Positions 10,856 to 27,665 of a DNA stretch of 64,000 nucleotides are shown piece after piece. The translations under genes and the position numbers were made by a program. Under the pieces are notes generated by a model. It was not told the origin of the DNA and did no database searches. It worked only from the letters and a program-made list of their open reading frames with translations. Each line of letters starts with the position of its first letter. Within the stretch, counting starts at the first letter, position 1. The DNA is from Hydractinia symbiolongicarpus (taxonomy: Eukaryota > Cnidaria > Hydrozoa > Anthoathecata > Hydractiniidae): the NCBI RefSeq assembly GCF_029227915.1, contig NC_079884.1, forward strand, positions 10,416,001 through 10,480,000, given 5' to 3'.

Positions 10856-13200
10856 CTTCTATGATCACCACACAATTTATATTATTATTTGTTTCAATAG
10901 TTATCTGCACAACAGAAGAGATGTGTGAAATGTTGTTTTTTATCAAGCAAAAACTTTCATTATATAACTCTTCATATTGTTCACGCGCCTTAAGAAACTT
11001 TGCATCGTTTGATAGATGTACAGCGAGTTTCATATGTTTTTAATTGTTTTAGTTATTGGTCATATGACCTGGTTCGCAAATTCGCCTTTGCACTGCTCTG
11101 GCAGCGGTTATCATTCTGAATAGCACAAAATTTTGGTAGACCAGGATAAAGGTTCTTGTCAATTTTTACGCCAAACTGTCTCTAATGTTTATAAATTTTA
11201 GGCGATCTTGTACTAAAAGGAGATCCAAGTGAGCCCTGAAGACTCTTCTATGGGCTATAAAAATTTCTTTGATATTTACAAAGTAGGCATGCTTTTCTAT
11301 TTACAAAGTAGACATGCTTTTCTTATTTACAAAGTAGACATCTTACCTACAGAATGTATTTATATGACGTCATTATTAGTTTAGTCAAGCAACAAGGAAC
11401 ATTACAATCAATAAAATCACCGAACGGCCAGATATAATACAAAAGATAAAATATATAAAATAAAATATTGTAAAAGATAAACATGAAATTAAACTTTTGC
11501 TCACAAATGTCGCTTTTTGGTTGTACAACATCTACACATATCTTCAAGTATAGCTAATTAAAACGAATTTTAAATAAATACCTCAAATCATGACAAATCA
11601 AATGTGTTAGTCATCCTCAGCTGCTACGAAACTCTATACTTAATAAAAAATTCAGGGGGTTCTCCGTGCCACTTAGAAAGTATACAAAACTACTATAATC
11701 ACGTTTAATTACCCCCGTTATGTGTTGATGAGATGCCATTAAGATTACTCTATTTTTGTTTTGGGATACAAGCTTTGATTAGCTTTAAGTAATCTGTGAA
11801 CAAAAAATTGAAAACATGGTCACTTAAAAGCCTTTGTTCTTTACTTTACATATATATAATTAATTTTAGATGGATAGATGTAATAAAATAACTATATAAT
11901 AATATAAACTTAATACCCAATCTGTTACATAGATTTGCTGAGATTGTAAAAAAAAGTGTTTAGGAAGGAGATGGATCTATTTCAATTCGTAATATTTAAT
12001 TTTATTTGTTAAAATAGCATTAAGAACGGAAAATTCTCGCGTTTATGTTCACAATACGAATCACGCTTTTGTCTGAGCCTCGTTTAATCTTAATTATTCT
12101 ACACTTCAATTCTGGGAGAATTCATTCAATTTTTTGCCCAACTAATATCAAAGCATTGTTATAGTAGAGGCATGCGTGGACAATGATCGAAAGAATCTTT
12201 TACAAATATATTTGATAGTTATTACATTAAAAAAATTAAAAAACTTTTTATCTCGCATGAGGAGGTTAACGCACAGGTACGTGACGACATTTTTGGACAC
12301 GCTGGTGTGAACTAAACCAATGCCCTTATGATTAAGAGGTCCATGAATGATTTTCACTGACAAACACACAGTCAATGATATTCAAATGTGATTATTGTCA
12401 AAGAAATTGAAAAGGTTTTTTTTTTATACTTTTTTTGCGTTTTCGGATCCTTCCTTGTCGATCAGAAACTTATGTTGGTGTAAAAGTTGATCGGTTGTGC
12501 ATGATAAAAATGCAGCGAAAGTAAAAACTTATTGATTTCAACCGTCTTTCAGACATGAGACGATAATGCTTTTAATTCCAGTATTTTAACCATTGGAATA
12601 TTGATATAAAATAACTAGATAGAACTTTAGTTTTTTGAAAGAGGAATTTAGCAGACCGGATATGAACTTCGGTGTAGCTAAATATTTTGTCATCCCGATG
12701 CTCTGATTGTATAGGAAGGTAACTGCCATTTTAAGACAAGACGACAATCAAGTGATGTGTTTAAATGGTTTCCTGTGAAACAATGTCCACGATTTCCCGC
12801 ATCTCCCTGCAAATTTTATTGTTGAATAGGTTTTGCTGTTAAAACACTAGAGGTGGTCAAGCGCGTCGCAGTTGATGCTTCATATCGTAACAGTTTGCAG
12901 TAACAAAACATCTTAGGTCAAGATGCTGGCTTGCGTCAATAATTAATGCACCAGTAGCCAACAGGTTAAGTTCACAGCTCTGAAAACAATTCCAAACGTT
13001 TATTTCGCATAGATAACATTGGTATTTTAAGTGACATTTGAGAATGTTAGTCACACAAAATGGTGACCAACATGTCGTGGCTACCGTGTAACAGCATAGT
13101 TCTGTTTGCGGTACACTTCACAAATAAAAATACAAAAAGAAATACAAAAATAATATTTCTTTCATACAGTATATTACAAAATGATGTGACAGAAAACGTT
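10856..13200. other. Intergenic between claudin-like gene and CFAP157
   Basis: No gene recognised. 11274-11342 holds three tandem copies of a ~24-base unit (ATTTACAAAGTAGACATGCTTTTCT type). A 65-codon minus-strand open frame at 12857-13054 just downstream of CFAP157 has no recognisable domain and no obvious splice partners. Confidence 0.4.
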
Positions 13201-16200
13201 TCAGGAGATAGGAGAAAGAACAGGAAATTTTGTCATTCCACTCTTCACCAGATCGTAAGCGGACTGACGCGGCGTACCATTTGCAAGTTGTTCATCGGTG
13301 TAGAAAGTAGCCTGAAATATATAACACGTAACTATCTCAATTTAAAAGTAAATGAAATCCGTAAGAAAATAAATATTTTATTAGCCTTATAACTTTATCT
13401 ACCATTAAAAACACAACAGGTTTAAGCAAAGTCTGTACAAACAAGAAAATTCACAATAGCTTTTTTTTGGAAAACCCTGCCTCCGATTTTAGTCCTACCC
13501 TGAACCGCCCGTATTTGATTGCCGTAAAGCAGAAAAAGGGATCTTTAACAGATCATACCTTTCCTTTGTTTCTTACTCTTTGTGAGTCGACATATCCAGC
13601 GCATTTGCTTTGACACGATTTGCCCATTGGAACAAGTCCTAAATCTCCCAACTTGTAATGATCCAAAGGTTTAGATGGAGAAAGAAGGTTTCCTCGCAGT
13701 GCACTATAATAATAACCAAACTTGATATAAGCCGAAAAAAAAACTCTACATTGTGCTCATTATTATGATAGTAATATCAGGCTACACGCAAGAAAACTCT
13801 TAATAACTACCACCTGGTCACGTTTTTATACATGACATACAAAGAACCGTGTAAAATTCTCTTGAAATAATCGACACAAACCTTTTGTTAAAAACAGGAG
13901 GACCTAAGCTAATGATCTTTCTTTTCGCTTTTCCTTTTCGTTTTGTTGCAAAATCTTTAGGGTCAATTCCAACACCCATTTCAACTGCTAAATTTAAAAT
14001 TTCAGTGACTTTGTATAGCAAGTTGGTGTTCTTCATTTCAGTGAGAGCTGCGTCAGTGGAATCTTGGTTGTGCTATAATATCATGTGAGTTTAATAGAAA
14101 CTGTAAGATTATTACAGGTTCCACAAAAAGGGAGGTATCACCCTCCCATCTTCCCTCCCCCCCCCCCCCTAAAAAGCGCGCCGAATCATTATATCCTTAT
14201 AAACTTCTCAAATACATTTTCGCTACCTCAAGGGAAAATTTTCGAGGAAAGAAATTTTTACAAATCTAGGGCCTTTCGTGAGTGGAATTTAAGAGGCACG
14301 GAAGAGATTTTTGCGAGTTGAGGCTACATAAAATGTGAACATATACAAACATGAGAGGTTATTGATTTATATTTTTAGGTCTTTTCGCTTTTAAAAATGG
14401 TTCAGAAATATATTTTACTGTGAACTGAATAATGCTTGCGAAGGATAATAATGTTTCGAATTTTTTTTCGTACTTAAAAGAAGTTACTTAAATTTATTTA
14501 TTTATCGTCAAAAATATGAAAATAGAAGAAATTTTCACGATTAGGAAACTATTAATAAATTTTATGATTTTTTTCTCTCGCAAATTAGGGGCTAATTTGT
14601 GAAATAAATTCCCTCAGTGTATTCTTATCCCGAGGATTATTTATTTTTTAAAATATTGTGAATTTTGCGAAAAATTGATAAAAACAAGCTATTGTTGTTG
14701 TCACTAAACTTTGGTTCCCACTAAAAACGTTAGGCGTGTTTGCACCCACATGCGTGAATAAGACTGTGATAAAAAATCTTAGTCAAATCAGTTCCTGAGA
14801 GAAAAAGAAAAAATTCAACCAAACCTGCAAACTTACGTCCAAAGCTGTTTTAATAACAGACGTAGCATCAGATAAAATTCCTATCAAATATTCCTTGTCT
14901 TCTTGTAGCTCACCAATTTTTTCTTGACGTTGTTGGCAATCCTTTTGCATGTGATCTTTTTCTTGGGTTAAGCTTTCTTGAGTTTTTGTTAACCTTTCAA
15001 TCTGATTTTTCAAATTATCAAGTTCAATTTGTGTTTTTTCAAAATCAACTTCTTTCGCGGCCAGATCTTCAATCGTTCGTTCCTGTTGCTGTGCTTTTTC
15101 TGTCAGCATTCTTATTACCTAAAAACAAATCATTTTTTGGTATCGTTAAAGCCTACCTTACACTAACGAAAATCATATAAAAAACATTTATAAGAAACAC
15201 GGCAAGATAGGAATCGTTTTATTCTTTTTCAAGTGCACAGACTTTGGAATTATTTACTTCGACATGTAAATGGAGTTTTACCTTTTGGTTAGTTATATTT
15301 TTCTTCACAAGTTCTTTTTCGTTATCTTCCAATATTTCAAGTTGCTGCCTCAGCTTTTTCTCTTTCATCTTAACATCGTCATTTTCTGAGATCAACTCCA
15401 TTGTTTTGTCAGACATTTTTGACAACTGAGAGTTTATCATGACATTTTCTCGAATCGTTCTTTTAGTTGTTTCAGCCATTTGTTTATTTGATACTTTTCG
15501 AAATTCAGCTGCTACCGTGTTGACACGCAGAAACATTTCCTTTTTTAATCTAAATTGAAAAAATAAATCACTTGAAAATCACTTAAAAAAAATGTTCAGT
15601 TTTTTGCATGTTCAGTCTGATTTGCACGTATTCTTTGTAAGGAAAAATGTTGTGATAATAGGTGCTTTTAACGGTTGACTTGCAAAATTTTTTGAGAAAA
15701 TTAGGTGAATTTATAAGTTAAGAGTTCATGTTAATAAGCATTATCAAAAATCTATAACAAGGCTAACACTATACATTTTCAAAAACTCCTTTAAAGTTAA
15801 CAAACATATCCAAGTTAAAATGTAAAACTGTTGGAAATAAAAGTAAAAGTATATTTCCTACCTGTCTTTATCAACAACTCCTTTTCTCTCAAGCTGATAT
15901 ATCTGCTCCTTATGGCTTATTTCTCGATTACTTAAAAGTTCTTCCATTTCTGAAAATTTATTTAGCAAGTTTTCTTTTTGTATACGGAACTCTTCTAAGG
16001 AAGCTAGTTTGCCACCCAAAACCATATTCTCACTAGTGAGTTGGTCCTTCACTTCCTGCATTTGAGTTTTCAAAGTTTCAATCTCCAACTCGTATCTGTC
16101 TTTGTCCATTTCCTTGGTTTGATTAATAGTAATAATCTTTTCCTGTAAGTCTGCAATTTCATCTGATCGTTGCTCAAGTTGCTTTTTTAAAAATGATACG

Positions 16201-16451
16201 ATTTCTTTTTTGTCAGATGCTTGTTGCTCAAACATTGATTCAACATCTTTATTCCTTAGCTCTAATTTATCACATCTTTCTTGGTAACGAGCTATTTTTT
16301 GTTCTAAATCACGTACTTGAATAAGGAAAAACTCTTTAGTCACTTCATTAAATACATCAAAGACTTTAGCTGTTGGAGACTTGGTTCCACCTTTTTGATC
16401 ACTTTTTTTCTTCCCACTCTTTTTTCCTCCTTTCTTTTTCTTTGGTGGCAT
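13201..16451 (-). CDS. CFAP157: Cilia- and flagella-associated protein 157 (CFAP157), 6 exons
   Basis: Exons (minus): 15862-16451, 15282-15549, 14837-15118, 13882-14072, 13559-13703 and 13201-13311. Phases 2,0,0,2,0 join to about 528 residues, close to the ~520 of the vertebrate protein. The start has a lysine-rich patch (MPPKKKKGGKK). Family blocks follow: IQVRDLEQKIARYQ, KKEIVSFLKKQLEQ, TSENMVLGGKLASLEEFR, LERKGVVDKDR, and in exon 2 VNTVAAEFRKVSNKQMAETT. Nearly all of residues 35-380 is predicted coiled coil. Exon 5 carries GDLGLVP, a conserved C-terminal block. CFAP157 is a basal-body and axoneme protein required for sperm flagella in mice, so a role in motile cilia or flagella here is likely. 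All splice sites are GT-AG. ATG 16449-16451 starts the conserved basic N-terminus. Confidence 0.93.
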
Positions 16452-18316
16452 GATGAATGTTTTATATTTCTATGAATGCATGTATATGTAGATAAATAAT
16501 ATTATGTAATAAAAATGTCACAATCCATTGGCTTAACAAGCATATATAGGTACAGAGTCATACATAATTCAAATTGGAAGTTTGCAAAAACCTACCTTTG
16601 CTATTGTACATTTATATACACAATGTAACTGCCCTATAGAATGTATAAAAACTGTAAAAAAAATCCGGGCAACCTCAAACAAATGCATACACGTGTTTTT
16701 AATATAAGCAACTCCATTTTTGGCTCTCAAGCTGCTTAGTTAGTGCTTTACCGACACAGGTCCAGCATTGGAACTTTATCCATGATGATTGTGGATACAA
16801 TTTTAAGATATATTACAGTTGATCATTCAGCATATCATAGGCATAAAAAAGTACCAGGGACATGTTTGGGTGCTACTGAAAATTGATAGGCAGAACGAAA
16901 CAAATCAATCTGATAACTGACCTTTCACAGATGTAAATGAAATATTATATACTATGTATAGCATTCAAAATAAAAAAAATAATTCCGTAGGGATTATTTT
17001 TTGTCATTCTTAGGTGTTATGCGGTGAAATATAAGAAGACGAGAGTCATCTTTCGTTCTAAACAGTGTATAACACAACACTCAGGAAAATGAAGGAAGAC
17101 AAATAAATTTACATCACTTTGCGTAACAAAAACATTGTCAAGAGGAGAAACGATAAATTAATAACTTAATACTTAGTTATACCAACATCATTGTATCACA
17201 ACAATATTTATATTCAACAAGCAAAGCAATGGTGTGAGATTTTAGAGATCAGCGATGTGTCCCGTGGCCATATTTGTTTATTTTGTGCATTTGTTTATGG
17301 TCTCACTTATTCACTGTTTTTTGTAGATTGTAAAATACAGACCAGATATATCTTATTTTTATTGCTTCATTAAAGGTTACATAAATTTAAAACTTTTCAA
17401 TTACTTACAAAAAGTAGCATAATTTTAAAACAAAAGCATAAAATACACTCAAAACTTATTGTACTTTGTATACTTACGATAATTTAAAATGCTTGAATTG
17501 TACATTTATTCGTATGCTATTATTCGTTGCTATGCGACTTCTAAGAAGTGAGACAAGTTTGAACATTGGTGCATTTACTCAAGGGAGGTACAAAGATGTC
17601 GCCCCGTGTCACCTGGCTGCCCGCAAGTTGTATGCGTTTAATTGTGTTCACAATTTAATGCAATTTATATATATTTGTAGTGAAATTTATATATATTTAG
17701 GTACTAAAAAATATTGTAGTAAGCTATTGCTAAAAACGAACATTAACTTAGCAAATTTCTGTTCCCTGTAGCTACACCAAATCTAAACAAACAGCCCTGG
17801 TGCTGATGGCAACTCCACTTGCTACAAAACTTCATTGTTTTGAATCTTCACTGTAGACAATGATGCCTATTTTCCAATTGCAATAGCCATTAAGAATATT
17901 TACACATGTTGAGCGTGTAAGAGTTGTACTTTCTTTGGACATCCGTGTTTTAAGTAGTATAGGATAAAAGAAGAGTAAAAAGTAAGAGCCTTTGTTAAGA
18001 CATTTTTTCCCTAACTTGGAACACCCTTCTTTTTGATGATGTAAGGCTGCAGGGATAGATTTAGGATTTTTTAACTGGTGTAAAATAGCGTAGAAAAGGC
18101 TTAATTGGTTGTCAGGGCAATAAAAAAACTACGGGTTTTGAAGGGCACCCAGTAGGACCATCACCACCCTTTAACACCCTCTGATAGTCAAAACTGCCTA
18201 ACTTCTCATTTTTACTTTAAGTCCTGTAAATTTTACTTTTTTTGTTCAATGTTGAACAAGAATCAAATTTTCTTGGTTTTTATTTAAATTCCTTATTTCA
18301 GTTATTTTGACAATAT
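16452..18316. other. Intergenic, no gene seen
   Basis: Upstream of CFAP157. Open frames at 17191-17373 and 17466-17771 (plus) have no domain, splice support or family pattern and look accidental. Confidence 0.4.
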
Positions 18317-19258
18317 CAGGGAATTCCATGAGACGTGTGCGATCGCACGCGCACGTGCCCACACACGTGCAACAGCCATTCAGGCGTGCGATTCATCGCA
18401 CGCGTTAATTACGCTCTTTACTCTCGTAAAATAAAAAAAATTAACGAAGGAATTATAAAAGTTGATTTTCTACAGCGTAGTTAATGTCGCCGTTTAAGGC
18501 TATGCTTTGAGCATTTAACTATTAAAAACTGTATTCCAAAAATCAATCGTTGTACATCGACAGCTTCAACTGTATCATTAAAAACAGTTAATAACCACTT
18601 GTGGTTAAATTAAATTTTTTTAAAAACGTTAATTTAAAGCCGTGTTTTTTTCCCGTGTTTAAATTAAATGTGTTTTTTTCTGCCTGTGTGAAATTAAATG
18701 TATGTTGAACATTTTAATTTAAAATTCCTAACTGTATAAAAGAACATAACATACTTGTTTTACTTTTAAAAATCTAAAGAACAACTTTAAATTTAAAAAC
18801 AACTTTAAACTATTCCAAACAAGCCGTCTCCCAAAATCTAACAAACAAAACTTGAAACCTCAATAAATAAAAAATGACTCCCATTTTTACCATTTTTATA
18901 GATAATAGATAACCCACGGAGAAAATATAACCCTGGGAACAAGGTTGGGGATAAATAGCACTACAAACAAAATGGCAGACCATTGCAGTAAGTGCAACGT
19001 GTGGCACGTGTCAGCGTCTCTTCGTCCACTGTTTAAATTTAATTATATGTTATTTACCTATTATAAATTACTTCCTACAACGAACCAAGGTGTTTTGTTA
19101 ATATATTTAGCACTTTTACACCACTTAACACTCACGGGACTGATAAGAGTGAAATAAACCAGAAAAAAAAATCGAAAAAACGCACGCGCAAATTTTCTAA
19201 AATAGATTTACGCGTGCGATGTGTAGCACGCGTGTTGTTTTCTTCGTGGAATTCCCTG
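18317..19258. mobile_element. 942-bp non-autonomous DNA transposon with CAGGGAATTCC ends
   Basis: Terminal inverted repeats CAGGGAATTCCAYGA at both ends, with GC-rich subterminal stretches containing CGCACGCG-type motifs on both sides. Flanked by a 5-bp direct repeat AATAT (18312-18316 and 19259-19263). No transposase frame. CAG termini with a 5-bp target duplication recur at 46671-46932. Superfamily uncertain: hAT-like ends, but 5 bp rather than the usual 8 bp duplication. Confidence 0.75.
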
Positions 19259-19951
19259 AATATAGGAACTGATATCAAAAATTTAGTTTTTTGTTAAGAG
19301 TTTCAACTCTGGTTTAGGAAATGAAACTAATTTTAAAGAAGATTCTGTTTTTCTAATAAAAGGCTTAATTTTTCCTTTAAATTTAAAAAGAATATTTTTC
19401 CTACTTAATTAATTTCAAAAAAGGAGAGCACGCATGCCTCATTTTAAATTTATCTTGACGAATTGTTAATGAATAAAACATTTCTCTGTATAAGAGTGTA
19501 AAGAATTAACATGAGCATAAATTGCATTACAGATCTCCATTGCTGATGATCTTTTGATTATGTGATGGTAACTATCATTACAAATTTGTATGCAAAAAAA
19601 GTGGGGGTGAATTGAATCTTTTAAAATTTTCAGTATTTTAAAGGAAACACAGCTTTCAAAGTATATTTTGCAATAAAAATATATTGGGCTTAACTTTTCT
19701 TTAAAAAAAAAAAAAAAAAAATTACAAAAAAACTTCCAGCATATTCTTATTCTTCCTTCTTTTAGTTACAAATTTTGTCTTTATTCTCCATTTTTGTTGT
19801 TGTTTGAAGACCGTTTTAAGGGCACACGTGGCCAGAAACAGGTTCATGAATAAATTAAAATGATGCAGATACTGCCTAATGTGGTGTGTACAAGGTTTTT
19901 ATTATTTTACCCATGGTTTTTAAGACAAGAACTTTACAAGTCCATTCCTTA
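19259..19951. other. Intergenic, no gene seen
   Basis: AT-rich, with a long A run near 19703-19722. No coding or repeat structure beyond that. Confidence 0.4.
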
Positions 19952-22430
19952 CATCATCATCATCATCATCATCATTCTCGGCTTAACGTCCGTTTTCCAT
20001 GCTAGCATGGGTTGGACCGGGTATATTAATGACCCTCTTCCAATCTGATCTAGACTGTGTTAGATCTAAACTCAACTTCCTCTCTATCAAGTCTGTCCTT
20101 ATAACCTCCTGCCAAGTCTTTCTCGGTCTGCCTCTGGGCTTTGCCCCAGGAACTATCAAGTCTCTACACTTTCTTACCCAATTATCCTCCTCCATTCTTT
20201 CCAAGTGCCCCAGCCAATTCAATCTTCTTATCTGGACAACATCTTTAATTCTACAGAGACTTAGCCTGCTTCTTAGCTCATCTGAACTCTTTCTGTCTCT
20301 CAGACTGGCATTACACATCCACCTAACCATTCTCATATCATTCCTTTCTAAACGGTCAAGATCTTCCTGCTTCACTGCCCATGTCTCAGTACCGTACAAC
20401 ATAACACTTCTTACACAGGCCTCATACAACCTACCTTTTACCTCAATTGACAGGACTCTGCTAGTCAATAAAGGAAGTAACTCTCTAAACTTTTTCCAAG
20501 CAGAACCTATCCTGCAAGTAACACTTCTTCCAACACCCCCTTCACTGCCCAACCTATCACCTAAGTAACAGAAGTTCTTAACTATCTCTAACGAGCCACT
20601 GTTGTACATCAATAAAGCTGGAAATACTTCATTCTCTATAATCTCACCTTTGCAACGCTTGCATACAAACTGTATGCCAGCCCTTAACCTTCCACTAATA
20701 CTACTGCACTTCTTATGTACCCAATGCTTGCAAGTCTGACAAAAAATTGAGTTACTACCAACCCCTTTCCTGCAAACTCCACAAGGCCACTTTCCAACTA
20801 CAAGGTCACACTTGGCTGCAATGCTACTTATCATGACTTTAGACTTTGCTGTGTTTACCTTCAGCCCTTTCTCTTCTAGTCCTTTCTTCCACTTCTCAAA
20901 CTTTTCAACTAATTCTTCCATCGACTCTGCTATGAGAACCAAATCATCTGCATACAATAACTCCCATGGGCAACCTGTTCTGAACTCCATCGACAGCGCT
21001 TCCAAGACTAGAATAAACAACAAAGGACTAAGTACAGAACCCTGATGTACACCAACATTTACACTAAATTCATCACTAAGTGAATCGTTAATCCTGACAC
21101 GACTTCTAGCATTGCTGTACATAGACTGAACCATCGTAACTAGCCACTCATCCACACCTAATTTTCTCATAGCCCACCAAATAACTTTACGTGGCACTCT
21201 ATCAAAAGCTTTCTCTAAATCTACAAAGGCAAAATAGAGATTCTTTCTCTTTCCTAAATACTTTTCCTGAAGCTGTCTGAGTAAAAATATTGCATCTGTA
21301 GTGCCACGCCCTGGAACAAAACCAAATTGCATCTTATCTATATCAATTCTTTCTCTAAGTAACTTATCAATCACTCTTTCAATAACTTTCATTACTTGAT
21401 CAACCAACTTCAAACCTCTATAGTTACCCCTTTCTAATGCACCACCCTTGCCCTTGAAACAATTCACTATTACACTCGACTGCCACTCACTCGGAATAGC
21501 ACCATCCTTTATAATCTGGTTAGCAAGACTTGTAATAAGCTCAACTCCAATATATCCAGATGCTTTTACCATCTCTGCTACAATACCTGATACTCCTGCA
21601 GCCTTGCCAATCTTCATTTTCCTAATAGCCTCCACTACCCATTCTGTCTTGATCTGCATGGCTGGCCCTTCTACGACATCATCATCAGACAAATTATCCT
21701 CGTCCCAATCAAACTCAGTGTTAAGCAACCTCTGATAATGATTCTTCCAAGCTACCCTTTTCTCCTCCTCTGTGCTAGCCAAAACACCTTCATCATTACG
21801 TATACACTTCTCACCTACAATATCTTGATTAGTCTTCTTCATTTGCTTTGCTCTCTTGAATACCTCATTGCGCTGGTCTTCCCTTCTTAACACATCTGCA
21901 AATCTGTTTCTCTCTGCTTCTGATTTTGCCTTATACACTGCTGTACGAGCCCGACGCTTAGCTTCTAAGTAAATATTTTTACTACCACCTGACTTCCACT
22001 CTTTCCAAAGTTTCCTCTTTTCCTTTATACACTGGTCAACCTCATTATTCCACCACCAGGTCTGTCTATGTCTAGCTGGTCCTTTCGTCCACCCACAGGT
22101 ATCATCAGAAGCTTCTAGAAGACAATTCTTCAAAGTAGTCCAAGTACTTTCAACATTGTCACTATCACATTGACTATTGTAGGCTAACTGCTGAACTTTT
22201 GCACTAAATTGTCTTGCTACAATCTCTTCCTTCAGCTTCCAGACTTTTCGACGGGGCCTGTACTTTCCCTTGGCTTCTCTGACACTCTTCAAGATAATAT
22301 CACAAACCAGCAACCTATGCTGGGAAACACACTCTTCCCCCGATATAACTTTCACGTCCTTCACCACTTTCTTGTCTGACTTTCTAACCAAAAAGTAATC
22401 TATCTGTGTCTTACAACCACCTGACTCATC
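19952..22430 (-). mobile_element. 5'-truncated RTE-like non-LTR retrotransposon
   Basis: One open frame (minus, stop at 19983-19985) runs unbroken to the truncation at 22430. Order: the tail of an APE-type endonuclease (IDYFLV, then SQHRLLVCD), a linker, and a reverse transcriptase with NYRGLKLVDQVMKVIERV, FGFVPGRGTTDAI, FVDLEKAFDRVPR, HQGSVLSPLLF and the catalytic YADD (about 20940-20965). A PHD-type zinc finger and a C-terminal domain with PGAKPRGRPRKTW follow. The 3' end has the palindrome CCATGCTAGCATGG and a (CAT)8 / (ATG)8 tail at 19952-19975. The sequence GCATGGGTTGGACCGGG with a trinucleotide tail suits the RTE group. The frame has no breaks, so the insertion is young. The first part of the endonuclease is missing, so this copy cannot be autonomous. 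Confidence 0.85.
20630..20790 (-). other. PHD-type zinc finger inside the RTE-like polyprotein
   Basis: The spacing is C-x2-C, C-x2-C, H-x2-C, C-x2-C: CGVC, FCQTC, WVHKKC, CKRC. The W before the His is also typical of PHD fingers. It sits after the YADD and thumb region and before the C-terminal domain. PHD fingers in retroelements may bind histone tails, but that role here is inference. Confidence 0.7.
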
Positions 22431-22463
22431 TAACCCTAATCCTAACCCTAACCCTAACCCTAA
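22431..22463. repeat. Telomere-like (CCCTAA)n tract, 5 units
   Basis: Five units, one variant (TCCTAA), in direct contact with the truncated 5' end of the RTE-like element. On the element's strand it reads (TTAGGG)n, the metazoan telomere repeat. Flanking DNA on the far side is ordinary, so this is interstitial rather than a chromosome end. Confidence 0.9.
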
Positions 22464-25999
<3,536 letters not shown>

Positions 26000-27665
26000 G
26001 ATCGCGTAGTTGAAAATAGTCACATATCCACAAACCTTTTTGAAGAGAAAACAATCACCTGCGAATTGACCATAGTGAATTTTAGGGAGGAATAATGAAG
26101 ATGTTTAGAGTCCTTATATTAAATTATATCAGGGGGGAAAATACTGTTTTAGTCGAATTAGTTATACAGTAGACAGATTCATATATCCATACAAGAATAC
26201 AACAGGCTCATCTTCACAAAGTTAAAATGTGTTATTTTGTATCGTTGGTATACCCTTCCCCTCCTTCCCCGGCCAGCCCCGTCACTAGACGAGCTTGTAA
26301 GAATTTATATCTTCTCTGTCGACCAATTTTTTTGCATGTATACTCACAACCCAAGGAGTTTTCGTTTGTGCGTATTTAAACTTATGTGAGACCAAAACTT
26401 TTGGTCGTTTCCTGCGAATGTTTTGAGCCTAACGCATATATTTTTTGTAACGCTTACGCTAAGTTTAGTACAAGAAATTTTAGCAAATCTGAAATTGATA
26501 TTTAGAGAAGAAGAACCAAGCGTTGAAATGAAATACCTAAGGATGTTAAAACTTCCCTACTTACTTGGGTTGAGGCATATAAGTAGGGGTCGTTAGTCAA
26601 AACTCAATTACTCAAAGTTTAGTCACTTTTACGCGGAGGGGGGGGGGGAATCTAACTAACATTATTTGGTGACTAATTTGAAAAAAAGAACGTGTCTGGA
26701 TGTCTTAAATTTAAAATACATACAAAGAAATTTAGCACTTTTTTAAAAGACAATGTTCACTACATATTAACTGCTCATTTTTCACTTTCCTTTGCCAAGT
26801 TAAAATGATTTCTAAAACTCTGACATATTAAAGAAATCGTTGACATTCATAACCTCTTAACATTTTTTCAAATTTCCTGACAATACATATACTGTTAGGA
26901 AGACAATCTAACTTAAATGCTTCTAGCAAATTTATCGAGGCTTGGCGCTCTGTTCAAGTATTTAAATTTTTGACTCCGGAGCTGTTTTTATGATCTGAGA
27001 GACAAGACAGGATGATTGCTGGGACGCGACGGTTGCAAGGGTTCTAACCTTACTTATATTTGTGGTAAAAATCGCTTTGTCCCGGGTCAAATAAAAAAAA
27101 ACACGCGTATTTTGCAAATATCTTTCCTGACTAAAACAATATATATACACATAAATACAAATCCTGCAAAAAATGACAACAAATCTGAGTTTTTCGCGCT
27201 TATTATTTAAAAATTAAAAGTTTAAATCTCCACACAAAAACAAGGAAAACTAGTAAACAAAATATAGATGCGTTTTTTTACGAAACCTAGAGATGTTTAT
27301 AGCTACTTAAAAAGATCATGAAGACCTCTACGACGGAGACCTCTATGATGGACACTAATACTCGGGACGGATTGTTTGATTTCAAGTCACACAAAAAAAT
27401 TTCTCGCAGAAATCTGTACCAAACTTTCTCAGCAATAGTGCTTGCTTTAGACAGACTTCACTGTACTTCATTTTGTGATAATTTTTTCCGTGTTAAATTT
27501 CGAGTATTAAAAAACTTCTTTGCGCGAACGAGCGAAAATAATTACGCGCGAAATTAGTACGACTCAAGTCATAATTCACACGAGAAATAAACTCGACATA
27601 AAGTGTAATTTATAAAAGCAAGACCGGCCTGTTTTACGAGCTTTCGATCACATTAAGAACATATA
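26000..27665. other. Intergenic, no gene seen
   Basis: Includes a G run at about 26637-26648 and the fragment AAGTTTAGTCACTTTT, related to the repeat at 55600-56150. Open frames at 26962-27557 show no family pattern. Confidence 0.4.

Noticed and set aside
12857-13054. Small gene downstream of CFAP157
   Set aside because: No domain, no splice partners and no codon pattern distinguishing it from chance.
19999-21735. Plus-strand open frames across the RTE region
   Set aside because: Antisense shadows of the RTE frame, which carries the RT motifs on the minus strand.
22431-22463. Chromosome end
   Set aside because: Only five units, with ordinary genic DNA on both sides.
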